Below, piece after piece: positions 17,279 through 24,709 of a stretch of 64,000 bases of DNA; within the stretch, counting starts at the first letter, position 1; every line of letters starts with the position of its first letter. Below the pieces are notes generated by a model. The model searched no databases. It was not told where the DNA came from and saw nothing but the letters and a program-made list of their open reading frames with translations. The DNA is from Bacteroidales bacterium (lineage in GTDB: Bacteria; Bacteroidota; Bacteroidia; Bacteroidales; JAADJA01). Both the position numbers and the translations under genes were made by a program. The stretch lies in contig JAGVPB010000010.1 in the NCBI GenBank assembly GCA_020052415.1, positions 1 through 64,000 on the forward strand. The letters run 5' to 3'.

Positions 17279-18028
17279 ATGAAAACGTTAAGTTTATTTC
17301 TTTTCTCCCTTGTTTTTATGAATAGCTCCAGTTTAATTTCGCAAACTCAGGACACTATTTTATTGAAATCCGGAACTAAAATCATAGCTGATGTAACTGC
17401 GATCAGTGACACTGAAGTCAGGTACAAAGAACTGTCCAGTCCCGATGGACCGGAGTATATACTGAGTAAGAATTCAATTGAAAAAATAAACTTCAGCAGT
17501 GGCGACGTTAAAGTTTTTTCGTTAAAAAGAATAGACCAGCTCTATGGTCAAAACATAATATCTTACCATATATTTGATGTTATTTACCAGGATTTTACTA
17601 TTGCTTATGAATTTATTACCGATGGAGGAATGACGGGAATCAGGGTACCACTAACATTTGGTTTTAATACGGAAAATGACAGAGAGGGACCATTTAGCTT
17701 CAGGAACCTGGTTTCGACAGGTATGGGTTTTAATATTTACCTTCTAGGCCAAAGAAGAGCTTCCTATTTTATGGGTCCGGAATTAGATTTCGGACTCGGA
17801 AGGCGTTTTAATTACGACTATTATAATTTTGAGGAACATTTCGATAAAACGGATTTTATTTATGGAAGATTACTCATAAACAATGGAATATCAATCAGTC
17901 CGGTAAGTAATTTCAGGTTATCTGCCATGTTGGGTATCGGGATCAGGTATTTTGACCTCGCAGAATCACAGGAGGGTGGAGTAAAGTCATCAGCTTATTT
18001 TACCTTTTCGATGGGCTACCGGTTTTAA
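17279..18028 (+). CDS. Secreted hypothetical protein, probable outer-membrane barrel
   Basis: A 249-residue protein starting MKTLSLFLFSLVFM, with a signal peptide cleaved near SQ/TQD. After a short N-terminal domain with DTILLKSGTKIIADVTAISDTEVRYKE (a pattern seen in Bacteroidota proteins that read as a small beta domain), residues 90-249 alternate polar and aromatic residues and end in the aromatic FTFSMGYRF, as expected of a small beta barrel. ATG 17279 is preferred to 17198, which lies on the nqrF stop and adds a charged stretch. It sits between nqrF and apbE; whether it has any link to Na+-NQR is unknown. Confidence 0.65.
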   Translation: MKTLSLFLFSLVFMNSSSLISQTQDTILLKSGTKIIADVTAISDTEVRYKELSSPDGPEYILSKNSIEKINFSSGDVKVFSLKRIDQLYGQNIISYHIFDVIYQDFTIAYEFITDGGMTGIRVPLTFGFNTENDREGPFSFRNLVSTGMGFNIYLLGQRRASYFMGPELDFGLGRRFNYDYYNFEEHFDKTDFIYGRLLINNGISISPVSNFRLSAMLGIGIRYFDLAESQEGGVKSSAYFTFSMGYRF

Positions 18029-18092
18029 CTAATTCAGTCATTTCATAAAATTTTATTGCTTTCCCTGCTTTCAGGCCAGCCTTTCATTTTCA

Positions 18093-18100
18093 TACTTTTG
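18093..18100 (+). promoter_or_regulatory. -7 box (TACTTTTG) for apbE
   Basis: TACTTTTG is an exact TAnnTTTG match. It ends only two bases before ATG 18103, so transcription should begin at or after that codon; this argues for ATG 18118 as the real apbE start. Confidence 0.5.
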
Positions 18101-18117
18101 CAATGAAAAAATATATT

Positions 18118-19134
18118 ATGAAACGGCTTAGCCTAAAAATTTTGTTGTCTTTTTCTCCTTTCTTCCTTATTTGTTGCCACACCGAAAATCCGGTAATGGT
18201 AAAATTTACAGGCGAAACACAGGGTACTTACTATGCAATCACTTACTTCGAAAATGATGGCATAAATTATCAGAAAGAGATTGATTCCCTGCTTGCAGTT
18301 TTCGACTATTCAGTGTCAATGTGGCTTCCCGGTTCAATCATTTCAAAAATCAACAGCGAAAGTTCGAATGTTGAACCTGATGAAATTTTTAAATCTTTAT
18401 TCCTGAAGTCAAAAGATGTTTATGAGAAATCAGCCGGTGCATTCGATCCAACGGTCGGCCCTCTTGTAAATGCCTGGGGATTCGGATTTACCGACCGTAT
18501 GAAAGTGAATCAGCATATAGTTGACAGCCTGCTGCCGCTTATTGGCTTTGATAAAATAAAACTTGAGAATAACAGGATTATCAAGTTTGATCCTCGTGTA
18601 CAATTTGATTTTAACGCGATAGCACAGGGCTATGCCGTTGATCTGATCGGTAAATATCTGTCGGGTAAGGGAATAATAAATTTTCTTATTGATATTGGTG
18701 GTGAGGTTCTTGCGTCTGGTAATAAACCCGGGGATGAATTTTGGCAGGTTGGTATCGAAAGGCCCAAAGATAATGCCTCCTACGGTGAAGGACTTACGGC
18801 CATTGTCAACCTTAAGAACAAAGCCCTTTCTACTTCTGGAAGCTACCGCAAATTTTTCGAAGAAAACGGCAACCGTTACTCACATACCATTGATCCGAAA
18901 ACAGGTTATCCGGTGAACCATTCTGTGCTTAGCGTATCTGTATTAGCTTCGGATTGCTGTGCGGCAGATGCGTGGGCTACGGTTTTTATGGTAATGGGAC
19001 TTGAAAGGTCAATGGAATTTTTAAATCAGCAGGATAAACTTGAGGCTTATTTTATTCACAGTGGAAAAAGCGGAATCCTTGAAACCTATTACACTCCCGG
19101 CTTTAAAGATATTTTGGTTGAAGAATTGAAATGA
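18118..19134 (+). CDS. apbE: FAD:protein FMN transferase, flavin loading of Na+-NQR
   Basis: A 338-residue lipoprotein that transfers FMN from FAD onto threonine of SGxT motifs in NqrB and NqrC. The signal peptide ends at a lipobox (FLICC), anchoring the enzyme on the outer face of the inner membrane. Conserved elements: TQGTYYAITY, AFDPTVGPLVNAWGFG, VQFDFNAIAQGYAVDLIG, INFLIDIGGEVLASG, LSTSGSYRKFFEENG and the late SVLASDCCAADAWATV metal-binding region. Placement right after the nqr operon fits the substrate. ATG 18118 is chosen over 18103 on promoter grounds; the difference is five residues. Confidence 0.93.
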   Translation: MKRLSLKILLSFSPFFLICCHTENPVMVKFTGETQGTYYAITYFENDGINYQKEIDSLLAVFDYSVSMWLPGSIISKINSESSNVEPDEIFKSLFLKSKDVYEKSAGAFDPTVGPLVNAWGFGFTDRMKVNQHIVDSLLPLIGFDKIKLENNRIIKFDPRVQFDFNAIAQGYAVDLIGKYLSGKGIINFLIDIGGEVLASGNKPGDEFWQVGIERPKDNASYGEGLTAIVNLKNKALSTSGSYRKFFEENGNRYSHTIDPKTGYPVNHSVLSVSVLASDCCAADAWATVFMVMGLERSMEFLNQQDKLEAYFIHSGKSGILETYYTPGFKDILVEELK

Positions 19135-19180
19135 TTTTAAATTATTAATACTCTGTTAATTTCAGCAAATAAAATATGGA

Positions 19181-19393
19181 TCATCTGCCGGAAGTTCCAT
19201 GATGTTCTTCATAATATGCACATTGATCCGGTTCATCACTGTTACATACACAACCGACTTTTTCTCCATCCGAAAATTCTATTGAACTACAGGTTTTGGT
19301 AAAATGTCCGTCCTTTTGAACCAGCATTTTAATTGCAATGCCTCCAACAGCAAGGCCAACGAGAATTATTGCAGCAATTATAACAACAAGCAT
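19181..19393 (-). CDS. Four-cysteine single-pass membrane protein, NqrM-like candidate
   Basis: A 70-residue protein: one N-terminal membrane helix (residues 2-23) and a short soluble tail with cysteines at 35, 48, 50 and 58 (FTKTCSSIEF, KVGCVCNSDEPDQC). NqrM (DUF539) is a small membrane protein with an N-terminal helix and a cysteine cluster, needed to build the NqrD/E iron centre. The size, topology, cysteine number and place beside apbE and nqr agree with that role; the sequence itself is divergent, so the assignment is inference. It is convergent with apbE. Confidence 0.6.
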   Translation of the reverse strand: MLVVIIAAIILVGLAVGGIAIKMLVQKDGHFTKTCSSIEFSDGEKVGCVCNSDEPDQCAYYEEHHGTSGR

Positions 19394-19464
19394 AATGTTT
19401 TAAATTTACTCCATTTAGAAACGCAAAGATATTCATATTGTTTCCGGGTATCCGGTTTTCATTA

Positions 19465-20235
19465 TCATTTTGTCTTCTGCCGTCTTTTAAATTCAGCGCA
19501 AATAACAGCCGTTGCCAGGGATGCATTTAATGATTCGGCTGAAAAAGATTTACTTGCCGAGTAGTCAGGTATCCTGATTTTATGGGTTATGAAGGGAAGC
19601 AGTTCTTTAGAAATTCCATGCGACTCGCTGCCGATAATAATAATTCCTGAATTCCCAGATTCAACCGAATAAAGATTGTTCCCATCAAGCATTGCTCCAT
19701 AAGTGTCAATCATAGAAGTCATTTGTATAATATATTGTTCAAGATCAGTATAATAAACAGGTACTCTGAAAATTGATCCGGCGGTTGCCTGAACTACTTT
19801 AGGATTAAAAATATCTACACAATTTTCTGAGCAAATGATATGCTGAATTCCAAACCAGTCTGCTGTTCGGATAATTGTACCCAAATTACCAGGATCGCTG
19901 ATTCCATCCAGCATTAAAACAAAGTTAACGATTTCCGGTATTTTAGTTGGTACGTCAGGGATTTGAACAATAGCCAATACCTGGTTCGGCGTTTTTTGAC
20001 TGCTTATCCTGGCTAATTCGTTTTCCTGGACTTCAATCAAATTAATATGATGAGGAATTTTACCATCATTCATTTTTATCCATTCAGCAGTTGCGTATAT
20101 TTCCAATACTTTAAACGGGCTCTTTAAAAGCTCCCCGATAATTTTTGGACCTTCAGCAATAAATTTCCCATACCGATTTCTAAATTTTGCCGACTTAAGA
20201 GCGTTAATATGACGAACTTTTTCCTTTGAAATCAT
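19465..20235 (-). CDS. SpoU/TrmH-family RNA 2'-O-methyltransferase
   Basis: A 256-residue enzyme that methylates ribose 2'-OH in tRNA or rRNA with S-adenosylmethionine. It has an N-terminal substrate-binding domain (KFRNRYGKFIAEGPKIIGELL) and a trefoil-knot SPOUT domain with the three motifs: LDGISDPGNLGTIIRTADWFG, IIIGSESHGIS and IPDYSASKSFSAESLNASLATAV. The last reads PDYSASKSFSAESLN where relatives usually have IPM/G...ESLNVS. The exact RNA site cannot be read from sequence. A second member of the family is at 46058. Confidence 0.85.
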   Translation of the reverse strand: MISKEKVRHINALKSAKFRNRYGKFIAEGPKIIGELLKSPFKVLEIYATAEWIKMNDGKIPHHINLIEVQENELARISSQKTPNQVLAIVQIPDVPTKIPEIVNFVLMLDGISDPGNLGTIIRTADWFGIQHIICSENCVDIFNPKVVQATAGSIFRVPVYYTDLEQYIIQMTSMIDTYGAMLDGNNLYSVESGNSGIIIIGSESHGISKELLPFITHKIRIPDYSASKSFSAESLNASLATAVICAEFKRRQKTK

Positions 20236-20254
20236 AGCCGGATTTTTAAAAATG

Positions 20255-20262
20255 CAAAAATA
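20255..20262 (-). promoter_or_regulatory. -7 box (TATTTTTG) for the SpoU methyltransferase
   Basis: The reverse strand reads TATTTTTG 20 bp before ATG 20235, an exact TAnnTTTG match. Confidence 0.45.
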
Positions 20263-20298
20263 GAAAAATTAACTTGTACTAAATGAGCAATTTATAAA

Positions 20299-20350
20299 TT
20301 TCATATAGTGGTTTCCCACTATTTTTTTTTTTAGTGGTTTCCCACTATAT
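20299..20350 (+). promoter_or_regulatory. Double palindrome with T11 spacer, site 1
   Basis: Dyad 1 is ATAGTGG (20305-20311) / CCACTAT (20316-20322); a run of 11 T covers 20322-20332; dyad 2 is TAGTGG (20332-20337) / CCACTA (20342-20347). Dyad centres are 26 bp apart. The site lies 46 bp before ATG 20394. Site 2 at 24282 has the same arms, the same T11 and the same spacing but different loop bases, which points to selection on the arms. It could be an operator for tandem dimers of the adjacent NarL-type regulator, or an RNA attenuator (hairpin plus T tract, with an alternative pairing). Confidence 0.75.
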
Positions 20351-20393
20351 AATTTCGAAAAATTGTATATATTATTGTATTGAAATATTGACG

Positions 20394-20708
20394 ATGAAAA
20401 AGGTTAATTTCATAAAGAGTATAAAGTTGCTGAAGGATGAGACCGAATCCGGTTTACTCGCAGTAAAGGCGACAGGTATTGCTGAATTAAAAAATCTTAT
20501 AGCTCCTGTACTTATTTCATCTAAAAATTATGATAATCCTCCGGCTGATGGGATATATGAACTCGATTTTGTTCTTGATTCATCGGATAAGGATTACACT
20601 TCACTTGAACTGGAAGTTGATGTAGTTTTTCGAATAAAGAATCTCCCTTCATGGGTAAAAGGATTTAAAGTGAATGCAAAAGAAAATTCAGATATAGAGT
20701 TGATTTAA
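20394..20708 (+). CDS. Small hypothetical protein preceded by double-palindrome site 1
   Basis: A 104-residue soluble protein without signal peptide. The first 30 residues look helical (KKVNFIKSIKLLKDETESGLLAVKATGIAELKN), the rest alternates like a small beta domain (GIYELDFVLDSS, SLELEVDVVFRIKNLPSWVKGFKVNA). ATG 20394 is preferred to a start at 20334, which lies inside the palindrome. The leader shares ATATTGAC..TGATGAAAAA-type bases with that of the small gene at 24400, so the two are likely co-regulated. No family recognised. Confidence 0.6.
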   Translation: MKKVNFIKSIKLLKDETESGLLAVKATGIAELKNLIAPVLISSKNYDNPPADGIYELDFVLDSSDKDYTSLELEVDVVFRIKNLPSWVKGFKVNAKENSDIELI

Positions 20709-20727
20709 GAAGGAAATAAAATGCCAG

Positions 20728-20761
20728 CCGGCCGGTATGTTAAAGACTACATACCGGCCGG
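20728..20761. repeat. GC-rich hairpin with 13-bp perfect stem
   Basis: CCGGCCGGTATGT (20728-20740) pairs perfectly with 20749-20761 across an 8-nt loop, 20 bp after the stop of the 104-residue gene. There is no T tract after it on the plus strand, so it may be an RNA-stability element or a factor-assisted terminator rather than a plain intrinsic terminator. Confidence 0.7.
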
Positions 20762-20918
20762 AAAAACCAAGGTATTAATAGAAAGACAATATCACTAATT
20801 TCTGAAAAAGCTTTGAGAAAAATATTTTATTTTTTATGAATTCGAAACCCATTTATAAATATTATCTATCTTTATGAAAGTGAAAAATAAAAATTATCAA
20901 TTTTAAAACTTTTCATTC

Positions 20919-21233
20919 ATGAACAACTACAAGCCCTATTCTTACCTGTATAAAAAAACTTCTGAACCCGCTCAATTGCGTTCGTGCTTTGTAGCTAAGA
21001 TTCCGATCTACATGAATCTGTCGGATCCGGCAATCAGTACAAATAATCATGTGACAACAATCACATACTCCGTAGTCAGCGACCAAAGTAAAATCCGCGA
21101 GTGGCAATTCGAGGATGAAAATGTACTCAGTTGGGATGGACTTGAACATTCAGTTGAAATAAAAATTGGAAGCGGGAGCGGAAGTACGGGAGGAACTTCA
21201 GATAATAGTTCTGGCAAGGCTGAAATTGAGTAA
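20919..21233 (+). CDS. Small hypothetical protein with Gly/Ser tail, upstream of the TPR kinase
   Basis: A 104-residue protein with no signal peptide and no membrane segment. Residues 1-80 look like a small beta-rich domain (AKIPIYMNLSDPAI, TTITYSVVSDQSKIREWQFEDENVLSWDG); residues 83-104 are a flexible Gly/Ser/Thr tail ending KAEIE. It ends 17 bp before the histidine kinase start, so the two are probably co-transcribed. No family recognised; a role as ligand, partner or target of the kinase is possible but unsupported. Confidence 0.6.
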   Translation: MNNYKPYSYLYKKTSEPAQLRSCFVAKIPIYMNLSDPAISTNNHVTTITYSVVSDQSKIREWQFEDENVLSWDGLEHSVEIKIGSGSGSTGGTSDNSSGKAEIE

Positions 21234-21250
21234 TTAATAGATTGTTTTCA

Positions 21251-23395
21251 ATGAATCGCTATATGACACCCGCATTGGTACCAATCAGGACAACTGTTTT
21301 GACTATTATCGCTATGATTTTCGCAATGGATTATAGCTCTTCTTGTTTACTGGGTCAGTCCTTAGCTGAGATTGATTCCATTGAAAAGGTAATCATTACA
21401 CAGGATAATGATACCAACAAAATTAATAATCTTGTCATTGTGACTAAAGGTTATATATATAGAGACTTGAACAAAGTAGAATCTCTTATTGATGACATAT
21501 TACTTTTATCACAAAATCTTAAATTTTATCCTGGAATTGCCGATTACTACTATTTAAAAAGCATATTATACAAGAATAATTTAAATTATGATTCATCATT
21601 AATTTTACTCAATAACGCTCTCGCGTTGATTGATTCGGTAAATGACTTTAGGCGCCTTGCGAATTATTACCGCCTTTATGCTATGACACTCCATAAGCAA
21701 GGGTTAAATATTACTGCATCTGTCTATTATAAGAGAAGCCTTATGTTATATGAAGACCTTAATGATCAGGAAGGGATTACCAAAACCTATAATTCGCTTG
21801 GTATCATATATGACGATGCCATGAAATATGATTCAGCTTTGCATTATTACTTCAAATCATTATCACTTGCAGAAAAAAATATGGATTTCCAAAATCAGAT
21901 GCCTCCATGCATTAATATCGGCAGAATTTTTAATGACATGAAAGATGCTGAAAAAGCTATCGAATTTTTCAATAAATGTCTTGATATCAGCACCAGGCAG
22001 AAAAACATTTCCTTTATCGGACAATCGTACAATAATCTTGGTATGGTCTTTCACAATTTAAATAAATTTGAAGAAGCCCTGAAAAACTATGGGATAGCTA
22101 TTGAAAATTTTAATTCCATTGATGCCATTCGGGATAAAGCAACTACTTTAATAAATATGGGTAATGTTTACCGGGCATTAGGAGATAAAACAAATGCATT
22201 AAAAAAATACCATGAAAGTCTGGCAATTTATAAATCACATGGTATAATACACGGAATAATAGATGCTGAGATCCATATTGCACTCTATTATGAGGATATA
22301 GGAAATTATACCAGGACTCTTCAAATCTATGACAGTTGTTTAACTCTCGCTAAGGAATCTAATTATCTTGAAATCATGCCAATTCTGTATAATAATATTT
22401 ATAAAGACTACGAACTTGCAGGCAATTGGTCACAAGCTTTTCATTATCAGTCATTGCATACCGCCCTAAAAGATTCAATCTATACACTTGAGAAGGAACG
22501 TATAATTAATGATCTTGAGCTGAATTATGAAAAGGAAAAAAATGAAGCCCAAATACTTTTGCTTCAAAATGATAATCTTCAAAAAGACATTGCATTAAAG
22601 AAAAGGACGATCCAGAGAAACATTTACATTTTCATTGCCCTTATTATTGTCATTTCCGGATTGTTGTCCTTTGGTCTGTTTTATACCCGCTCCAGGAAAA
22701 ATAAAATTATCATGGAGCAAAAACTGAGGCAGTTGGAAGATGAAAAGAAATTACTTGCCGCACAAAGTATTGTAGAGGGCCAGGAACAAGAGCGAAAACG
22801 CATCGCCTACGATTTGCATGATGGCATTGGAATATTGCTGTCATCAGCACGATTGCAATTCTCCAGTATTATTGAAAAAGTTCCTAAGCACAAAGAACTA
22901 CTCGATAGGGCAAATAAGCTGATAGAGCAGGCTGCAACTGATATCCGGAAAATTTCACATAATATGATGCCAGGTATCCTAACTAAGTTTGGGCTACTAG
23001 AGGCTGCTGAAAGCCTGTTTGATCAGTTTGAGGATAGTCCGGATATATCAGCCACTGTAAATATTACCGGCAATCCTGTTCGCTTAACTGAAAACACTGA
23101 AATAATGCTTTACAGGATAGTACAGGAATTGCTCAACAACACTATAAAACATGCATCTGCCCAAAATATAGTATTGCATTTTCACTTTACGGACAAGCTG
23201 CAAATCCAGTATTCAGATGATGGGCGAGGCTTTAATGTTGATGAGAAAATGGGTTCAGGCACATTTGGTTTAAAAAGCATTCAGTCAAGAGTAAACTTTC
23301 TTAGCGGTGAATTGACTTTTGAATCAAAACCCGGTAAAGGATTTACCTGCTTTATTCATGTGCCAATTCAAAATCAAATAGCAGAAGTAAATTGA
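21251..23395 (+). CDS. TPR-domain sensor histidine kinase (HisKA_3 type)
   Basis: A 714-residue kinase. An N-terminal signal/anchor segment (about residues 10-38) is followed by around eight TPR units (residues 60-420) predicted to be periplasmic, a membrane helix (IYIFIALIIVISGLLSFGLF), a coiled coil, the HisKA_3 dimerisation helix with His523 in RKRIAYDLHDGIGILLS, and a HATPase domain (MLYRIVQELLNNTIKHA, YSDDGRGF, GTFGLKSIQSRV). It should phosphorylate the NarL-type regulator 57 bp downstream. The sensed signal is presumably a peptide or protein bound by the TPR part; that is inference. ATG 21251 is chosen over TTG 21242. Confidence 0.88.
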   Translation: MNRYMTPALVPIRTTVLTIIAMIFAMDYSSSCLLGQSLAEIDSIEKVIITQDNDTNKINNLVIVTKGYIYRDLNKVESLIDDILLLSQNLKFYPGIADYYYLKSILYKNNLNYDSSLILLNNALALIDSVNDFRRLANYYRLYAMTLHKQGLNITASVYYKRSLMLYEDLNDQEGITKTYNSLGIIYDDAMKYDSALHYYFKSLSLAEKNMDFQNQMPPCINIGRIFNDMKDAEKAIEFFNKCLDISTRQKNISFIGQSYNNLGMVFHNLNKFEEALKNYGIAIENFNSIDAIRDKATTLINMGNVYRALGDKTNALKKYHESLAIYKSHGIIHGIIDAEIHIALYYEDIGNYTRTLQIYDSCLTLAKESNYLEIMPILYNNIYKDYELAGNWSQAFHYQSLHTALKDSIYTLEKERIINDLELNYEKEKNEAQILLLQNDNLQKDIALKKRTIQRNIYIFIALIIVISGLLSFGLFYTRSRKNKIIMEQKLRQLEDEKKLLAAQSIVEGQEQERKRIAYDLHDGIGILLSSARLQFSSIIEKVPKHKELLDRANKLIEQAATDIRKISHNMMPGILTKFGLLEAAESLFDQFEDSPDISATVNITGNPVRLTENTEIMLYRIVQELLNNTIKHASAQNIVLHFHFTDKLQIQYSDDGRGFNVDEKMGSGTFGLKSIQSRVNFLSGELTFESKPGKGFTCFIHVPIQNQIAEVN

Positions 23396-23452
23396 ACTAA
23401 ATTTGATTAAGTGAATATAAAGATTTTCTGATCATTTAAGTATGAGCGAAAT

Positions 23453-24088
23453 ATGATAAAAATTTTAGTTGCCGACGATCATCAGCTTCTTATTGACGGA
23501 ATAAAAAGCACACTTGAGGATGTGGAAGATATTAAAATAATTGCCAAAGCAAATAATGGTTTTGAGGTAATTAAAATATTAGAAACAAAAAAAGCAGATA
23601 TTGTATTGATGGACATCAATATGCCTTATATGGATGGACTTGAATGTACAAAAATTATTAACCAGAAATTTCCTGATATTAAAGTAATTGCTTTAACACA
23701 GTATGATGAGAAACGATTTGTAAAACGAATGATAAAAAACGGTGCTTCCGGATATTTATTAAAGGATGCAAGCAAGGCGGAATTATTGAAAGCTATCAGA
23801 GATGTTAATGCGGGTAAGAAATATTTTAGTCCCAAGCTTTCAGTTAAGTTTTTGGAAGACCACTATCAAACACCAAGAACAAATCCGCTTTTTCCACATT
23901 TAACCGAGCGTGAGCAGCAGGTATTAAATTTAATTTGTAAAGAATTTTCCAGTAATGAAATATCAGAACAACTAAATATCAGTTATAATACCGTAGAAAA
24001 TCATCGCGCAAGTTTGATGGAAAAATCTGAAACAAAAAACACAGCAGGGCTTGTACGATGGGCAGTCGAAAATGAATTGATTGATTAA
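23453..24088 (+). CDS. NarL/LuxR-family response regulator
   Basis: A 211-residue DNA-binding regulator. The receiver domain (1-120) has the acidic pair in VADDHQ, phospho-acceptor Asp54 in VLMDINMP, Thr in IALTQYD and Lys in GYLLKDAS. The HTH (about 147-205) reads LTEREQQVLNLICKEFSSNEISEQLNISYNTVENH, the standard LuxR-type helix-turn-helix. Its partner is the TPR kinase just upstream. NarL-type dimers bind inverted repeats, so the double palindromes at 20299 and 24282, on either side of this locus, are natural candidates for its targets. Confidence 0.9.
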   Translation: MIKILVADDHQLLIDGIKSTLEDVEDIKIIAKANNGFEVIKILETKKADIVLMDINMPYMDGLECTKIINQKFPDIKVIALTQYDEKRFVKRMIKNGASGYLLKDASKAELLKAIRDVNAGKKYFSPKLSVKFLEDHYQTPRTNPLFPHLTEREQQVLNLICKEFSSNEISEQLNISYNTVENHRASLMEKSETKNTAGLVRWAVENELID

Positions 24089-24281
24089 CTTCCCCTGTTT
24101 TTCTTACTTCCATATTAATTTCTTTCTTTTAAATTATCCAAGCCTGGAGACACTCACTAATTTTAAATTTTGTCGGGTATTTTCATCATTTTAAGCAGAA
24201 ATTTTTAAGCCATTTTTAAGACTGAAAAAAAAATAATTGTAAAATGAATTTTTAGAACTCTAATAGTAAGGATGTTATAAT
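24089..24281. other. Intergenic stretch before site 2
   Basis: AT-rich sequence between the response regulator and the second palindrome site. I see no terminator hairpin, repeat or reading frame worth calling. Confidence 0.4.
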
Positions 24282-24333
24282 TTTCATATAGTGGAAAACC
24301 ACTATTTTTTTTTTTAGTGGTTTTCCACTATAT
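24282..24333 (+). promoter_or_regulatory. Double palindrome with T11 spacer, site 2
   Basis: Dyad 1 is ATAGTGG (24288-24294) / CCACTAT (24299-24305) with loop AAAA; 11 T cover 24305-24315; dyad 2 is TAGTGG (24315-24320) / CCACTA (24325-24330) with loop TTTT. Centres are 26 bp apart, as in site 1. The flanks TTTCATATAGTGG before and CACTATATAATTT after are also shared. It lies 67 bp before ATG 24400. Confidence 0.75.
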
Positions 24334-24399
24334 AATTTTCAATATGATGTATTAATTTTAAGCAAGAAAATTATATAATAAACAACAATATTGACTGTG

Positions 24400-24558
24400 A
24401 TGAAAAAAATCTTTAAAAGTTCAACTTTACTGATCATCATATTTATGATGATGTTAGCTCTGATGGTTGTCCTGATAATGAGGTTGCAAATCCGTGAGAA
24501 CACAAGTGAAAAACTAAATGAACAATCAGATCAGTTTTTTAAGCTCCAAAAACGCTGA
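24400..24558 (+). CDS. 52-residue single-pass membrane protein behind site 2
   Basis: The short gene encodes a basic N-terminus (MKKIFKSS), one long membrane helix (about residues 9-27, rich in Met, Leu, Ile and Val) and a charged polar tail (RLQIRENTSEKLNEQSDQFF) ending KR. It has its own palindrome site and a leader resembling that of the gene at 20394, and a strong terminator follows at 24663, so it looks like a complete monocistronic unit. Small membrane proteins of this shape often modulate kinases or transporters; here the TPR kinase is a plausible partner, by inference only. Confidence 0.6.
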   Translation: MKKIFKSSTLLIIIFMMMLALMVVLIMRLQIRENTSEKLNEQSDQFFKLQKR

Positions 24559-24662
24559 CAGATAAAAATACCCCTGTGAGATTTAAGAAAAATCCTACCC
24601 ATATATACAATTTCTTCACTAAATCTCAATTTTAATCCTACCTGACAATTTCGACCTGAAAC

Positions 24663-24693
24663 AAAAAAACCCGGAGATTTTCCGGGTTTTTTT
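24663..24693. terminator. Bidirectional intrinsic terminator
   Basis: CCCGGA (24670-24675) pairs with TCCGGG (24681-24686), with seven A before and seven T after. It can end transcription of the small membrane protein gene on the plus strand and of the rpsF-rpsR-rplI operon on the minus strand. Confidence 0.88.
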
Positions 24694-24709
24694 AATTTTA
24701 GTAAATCCT

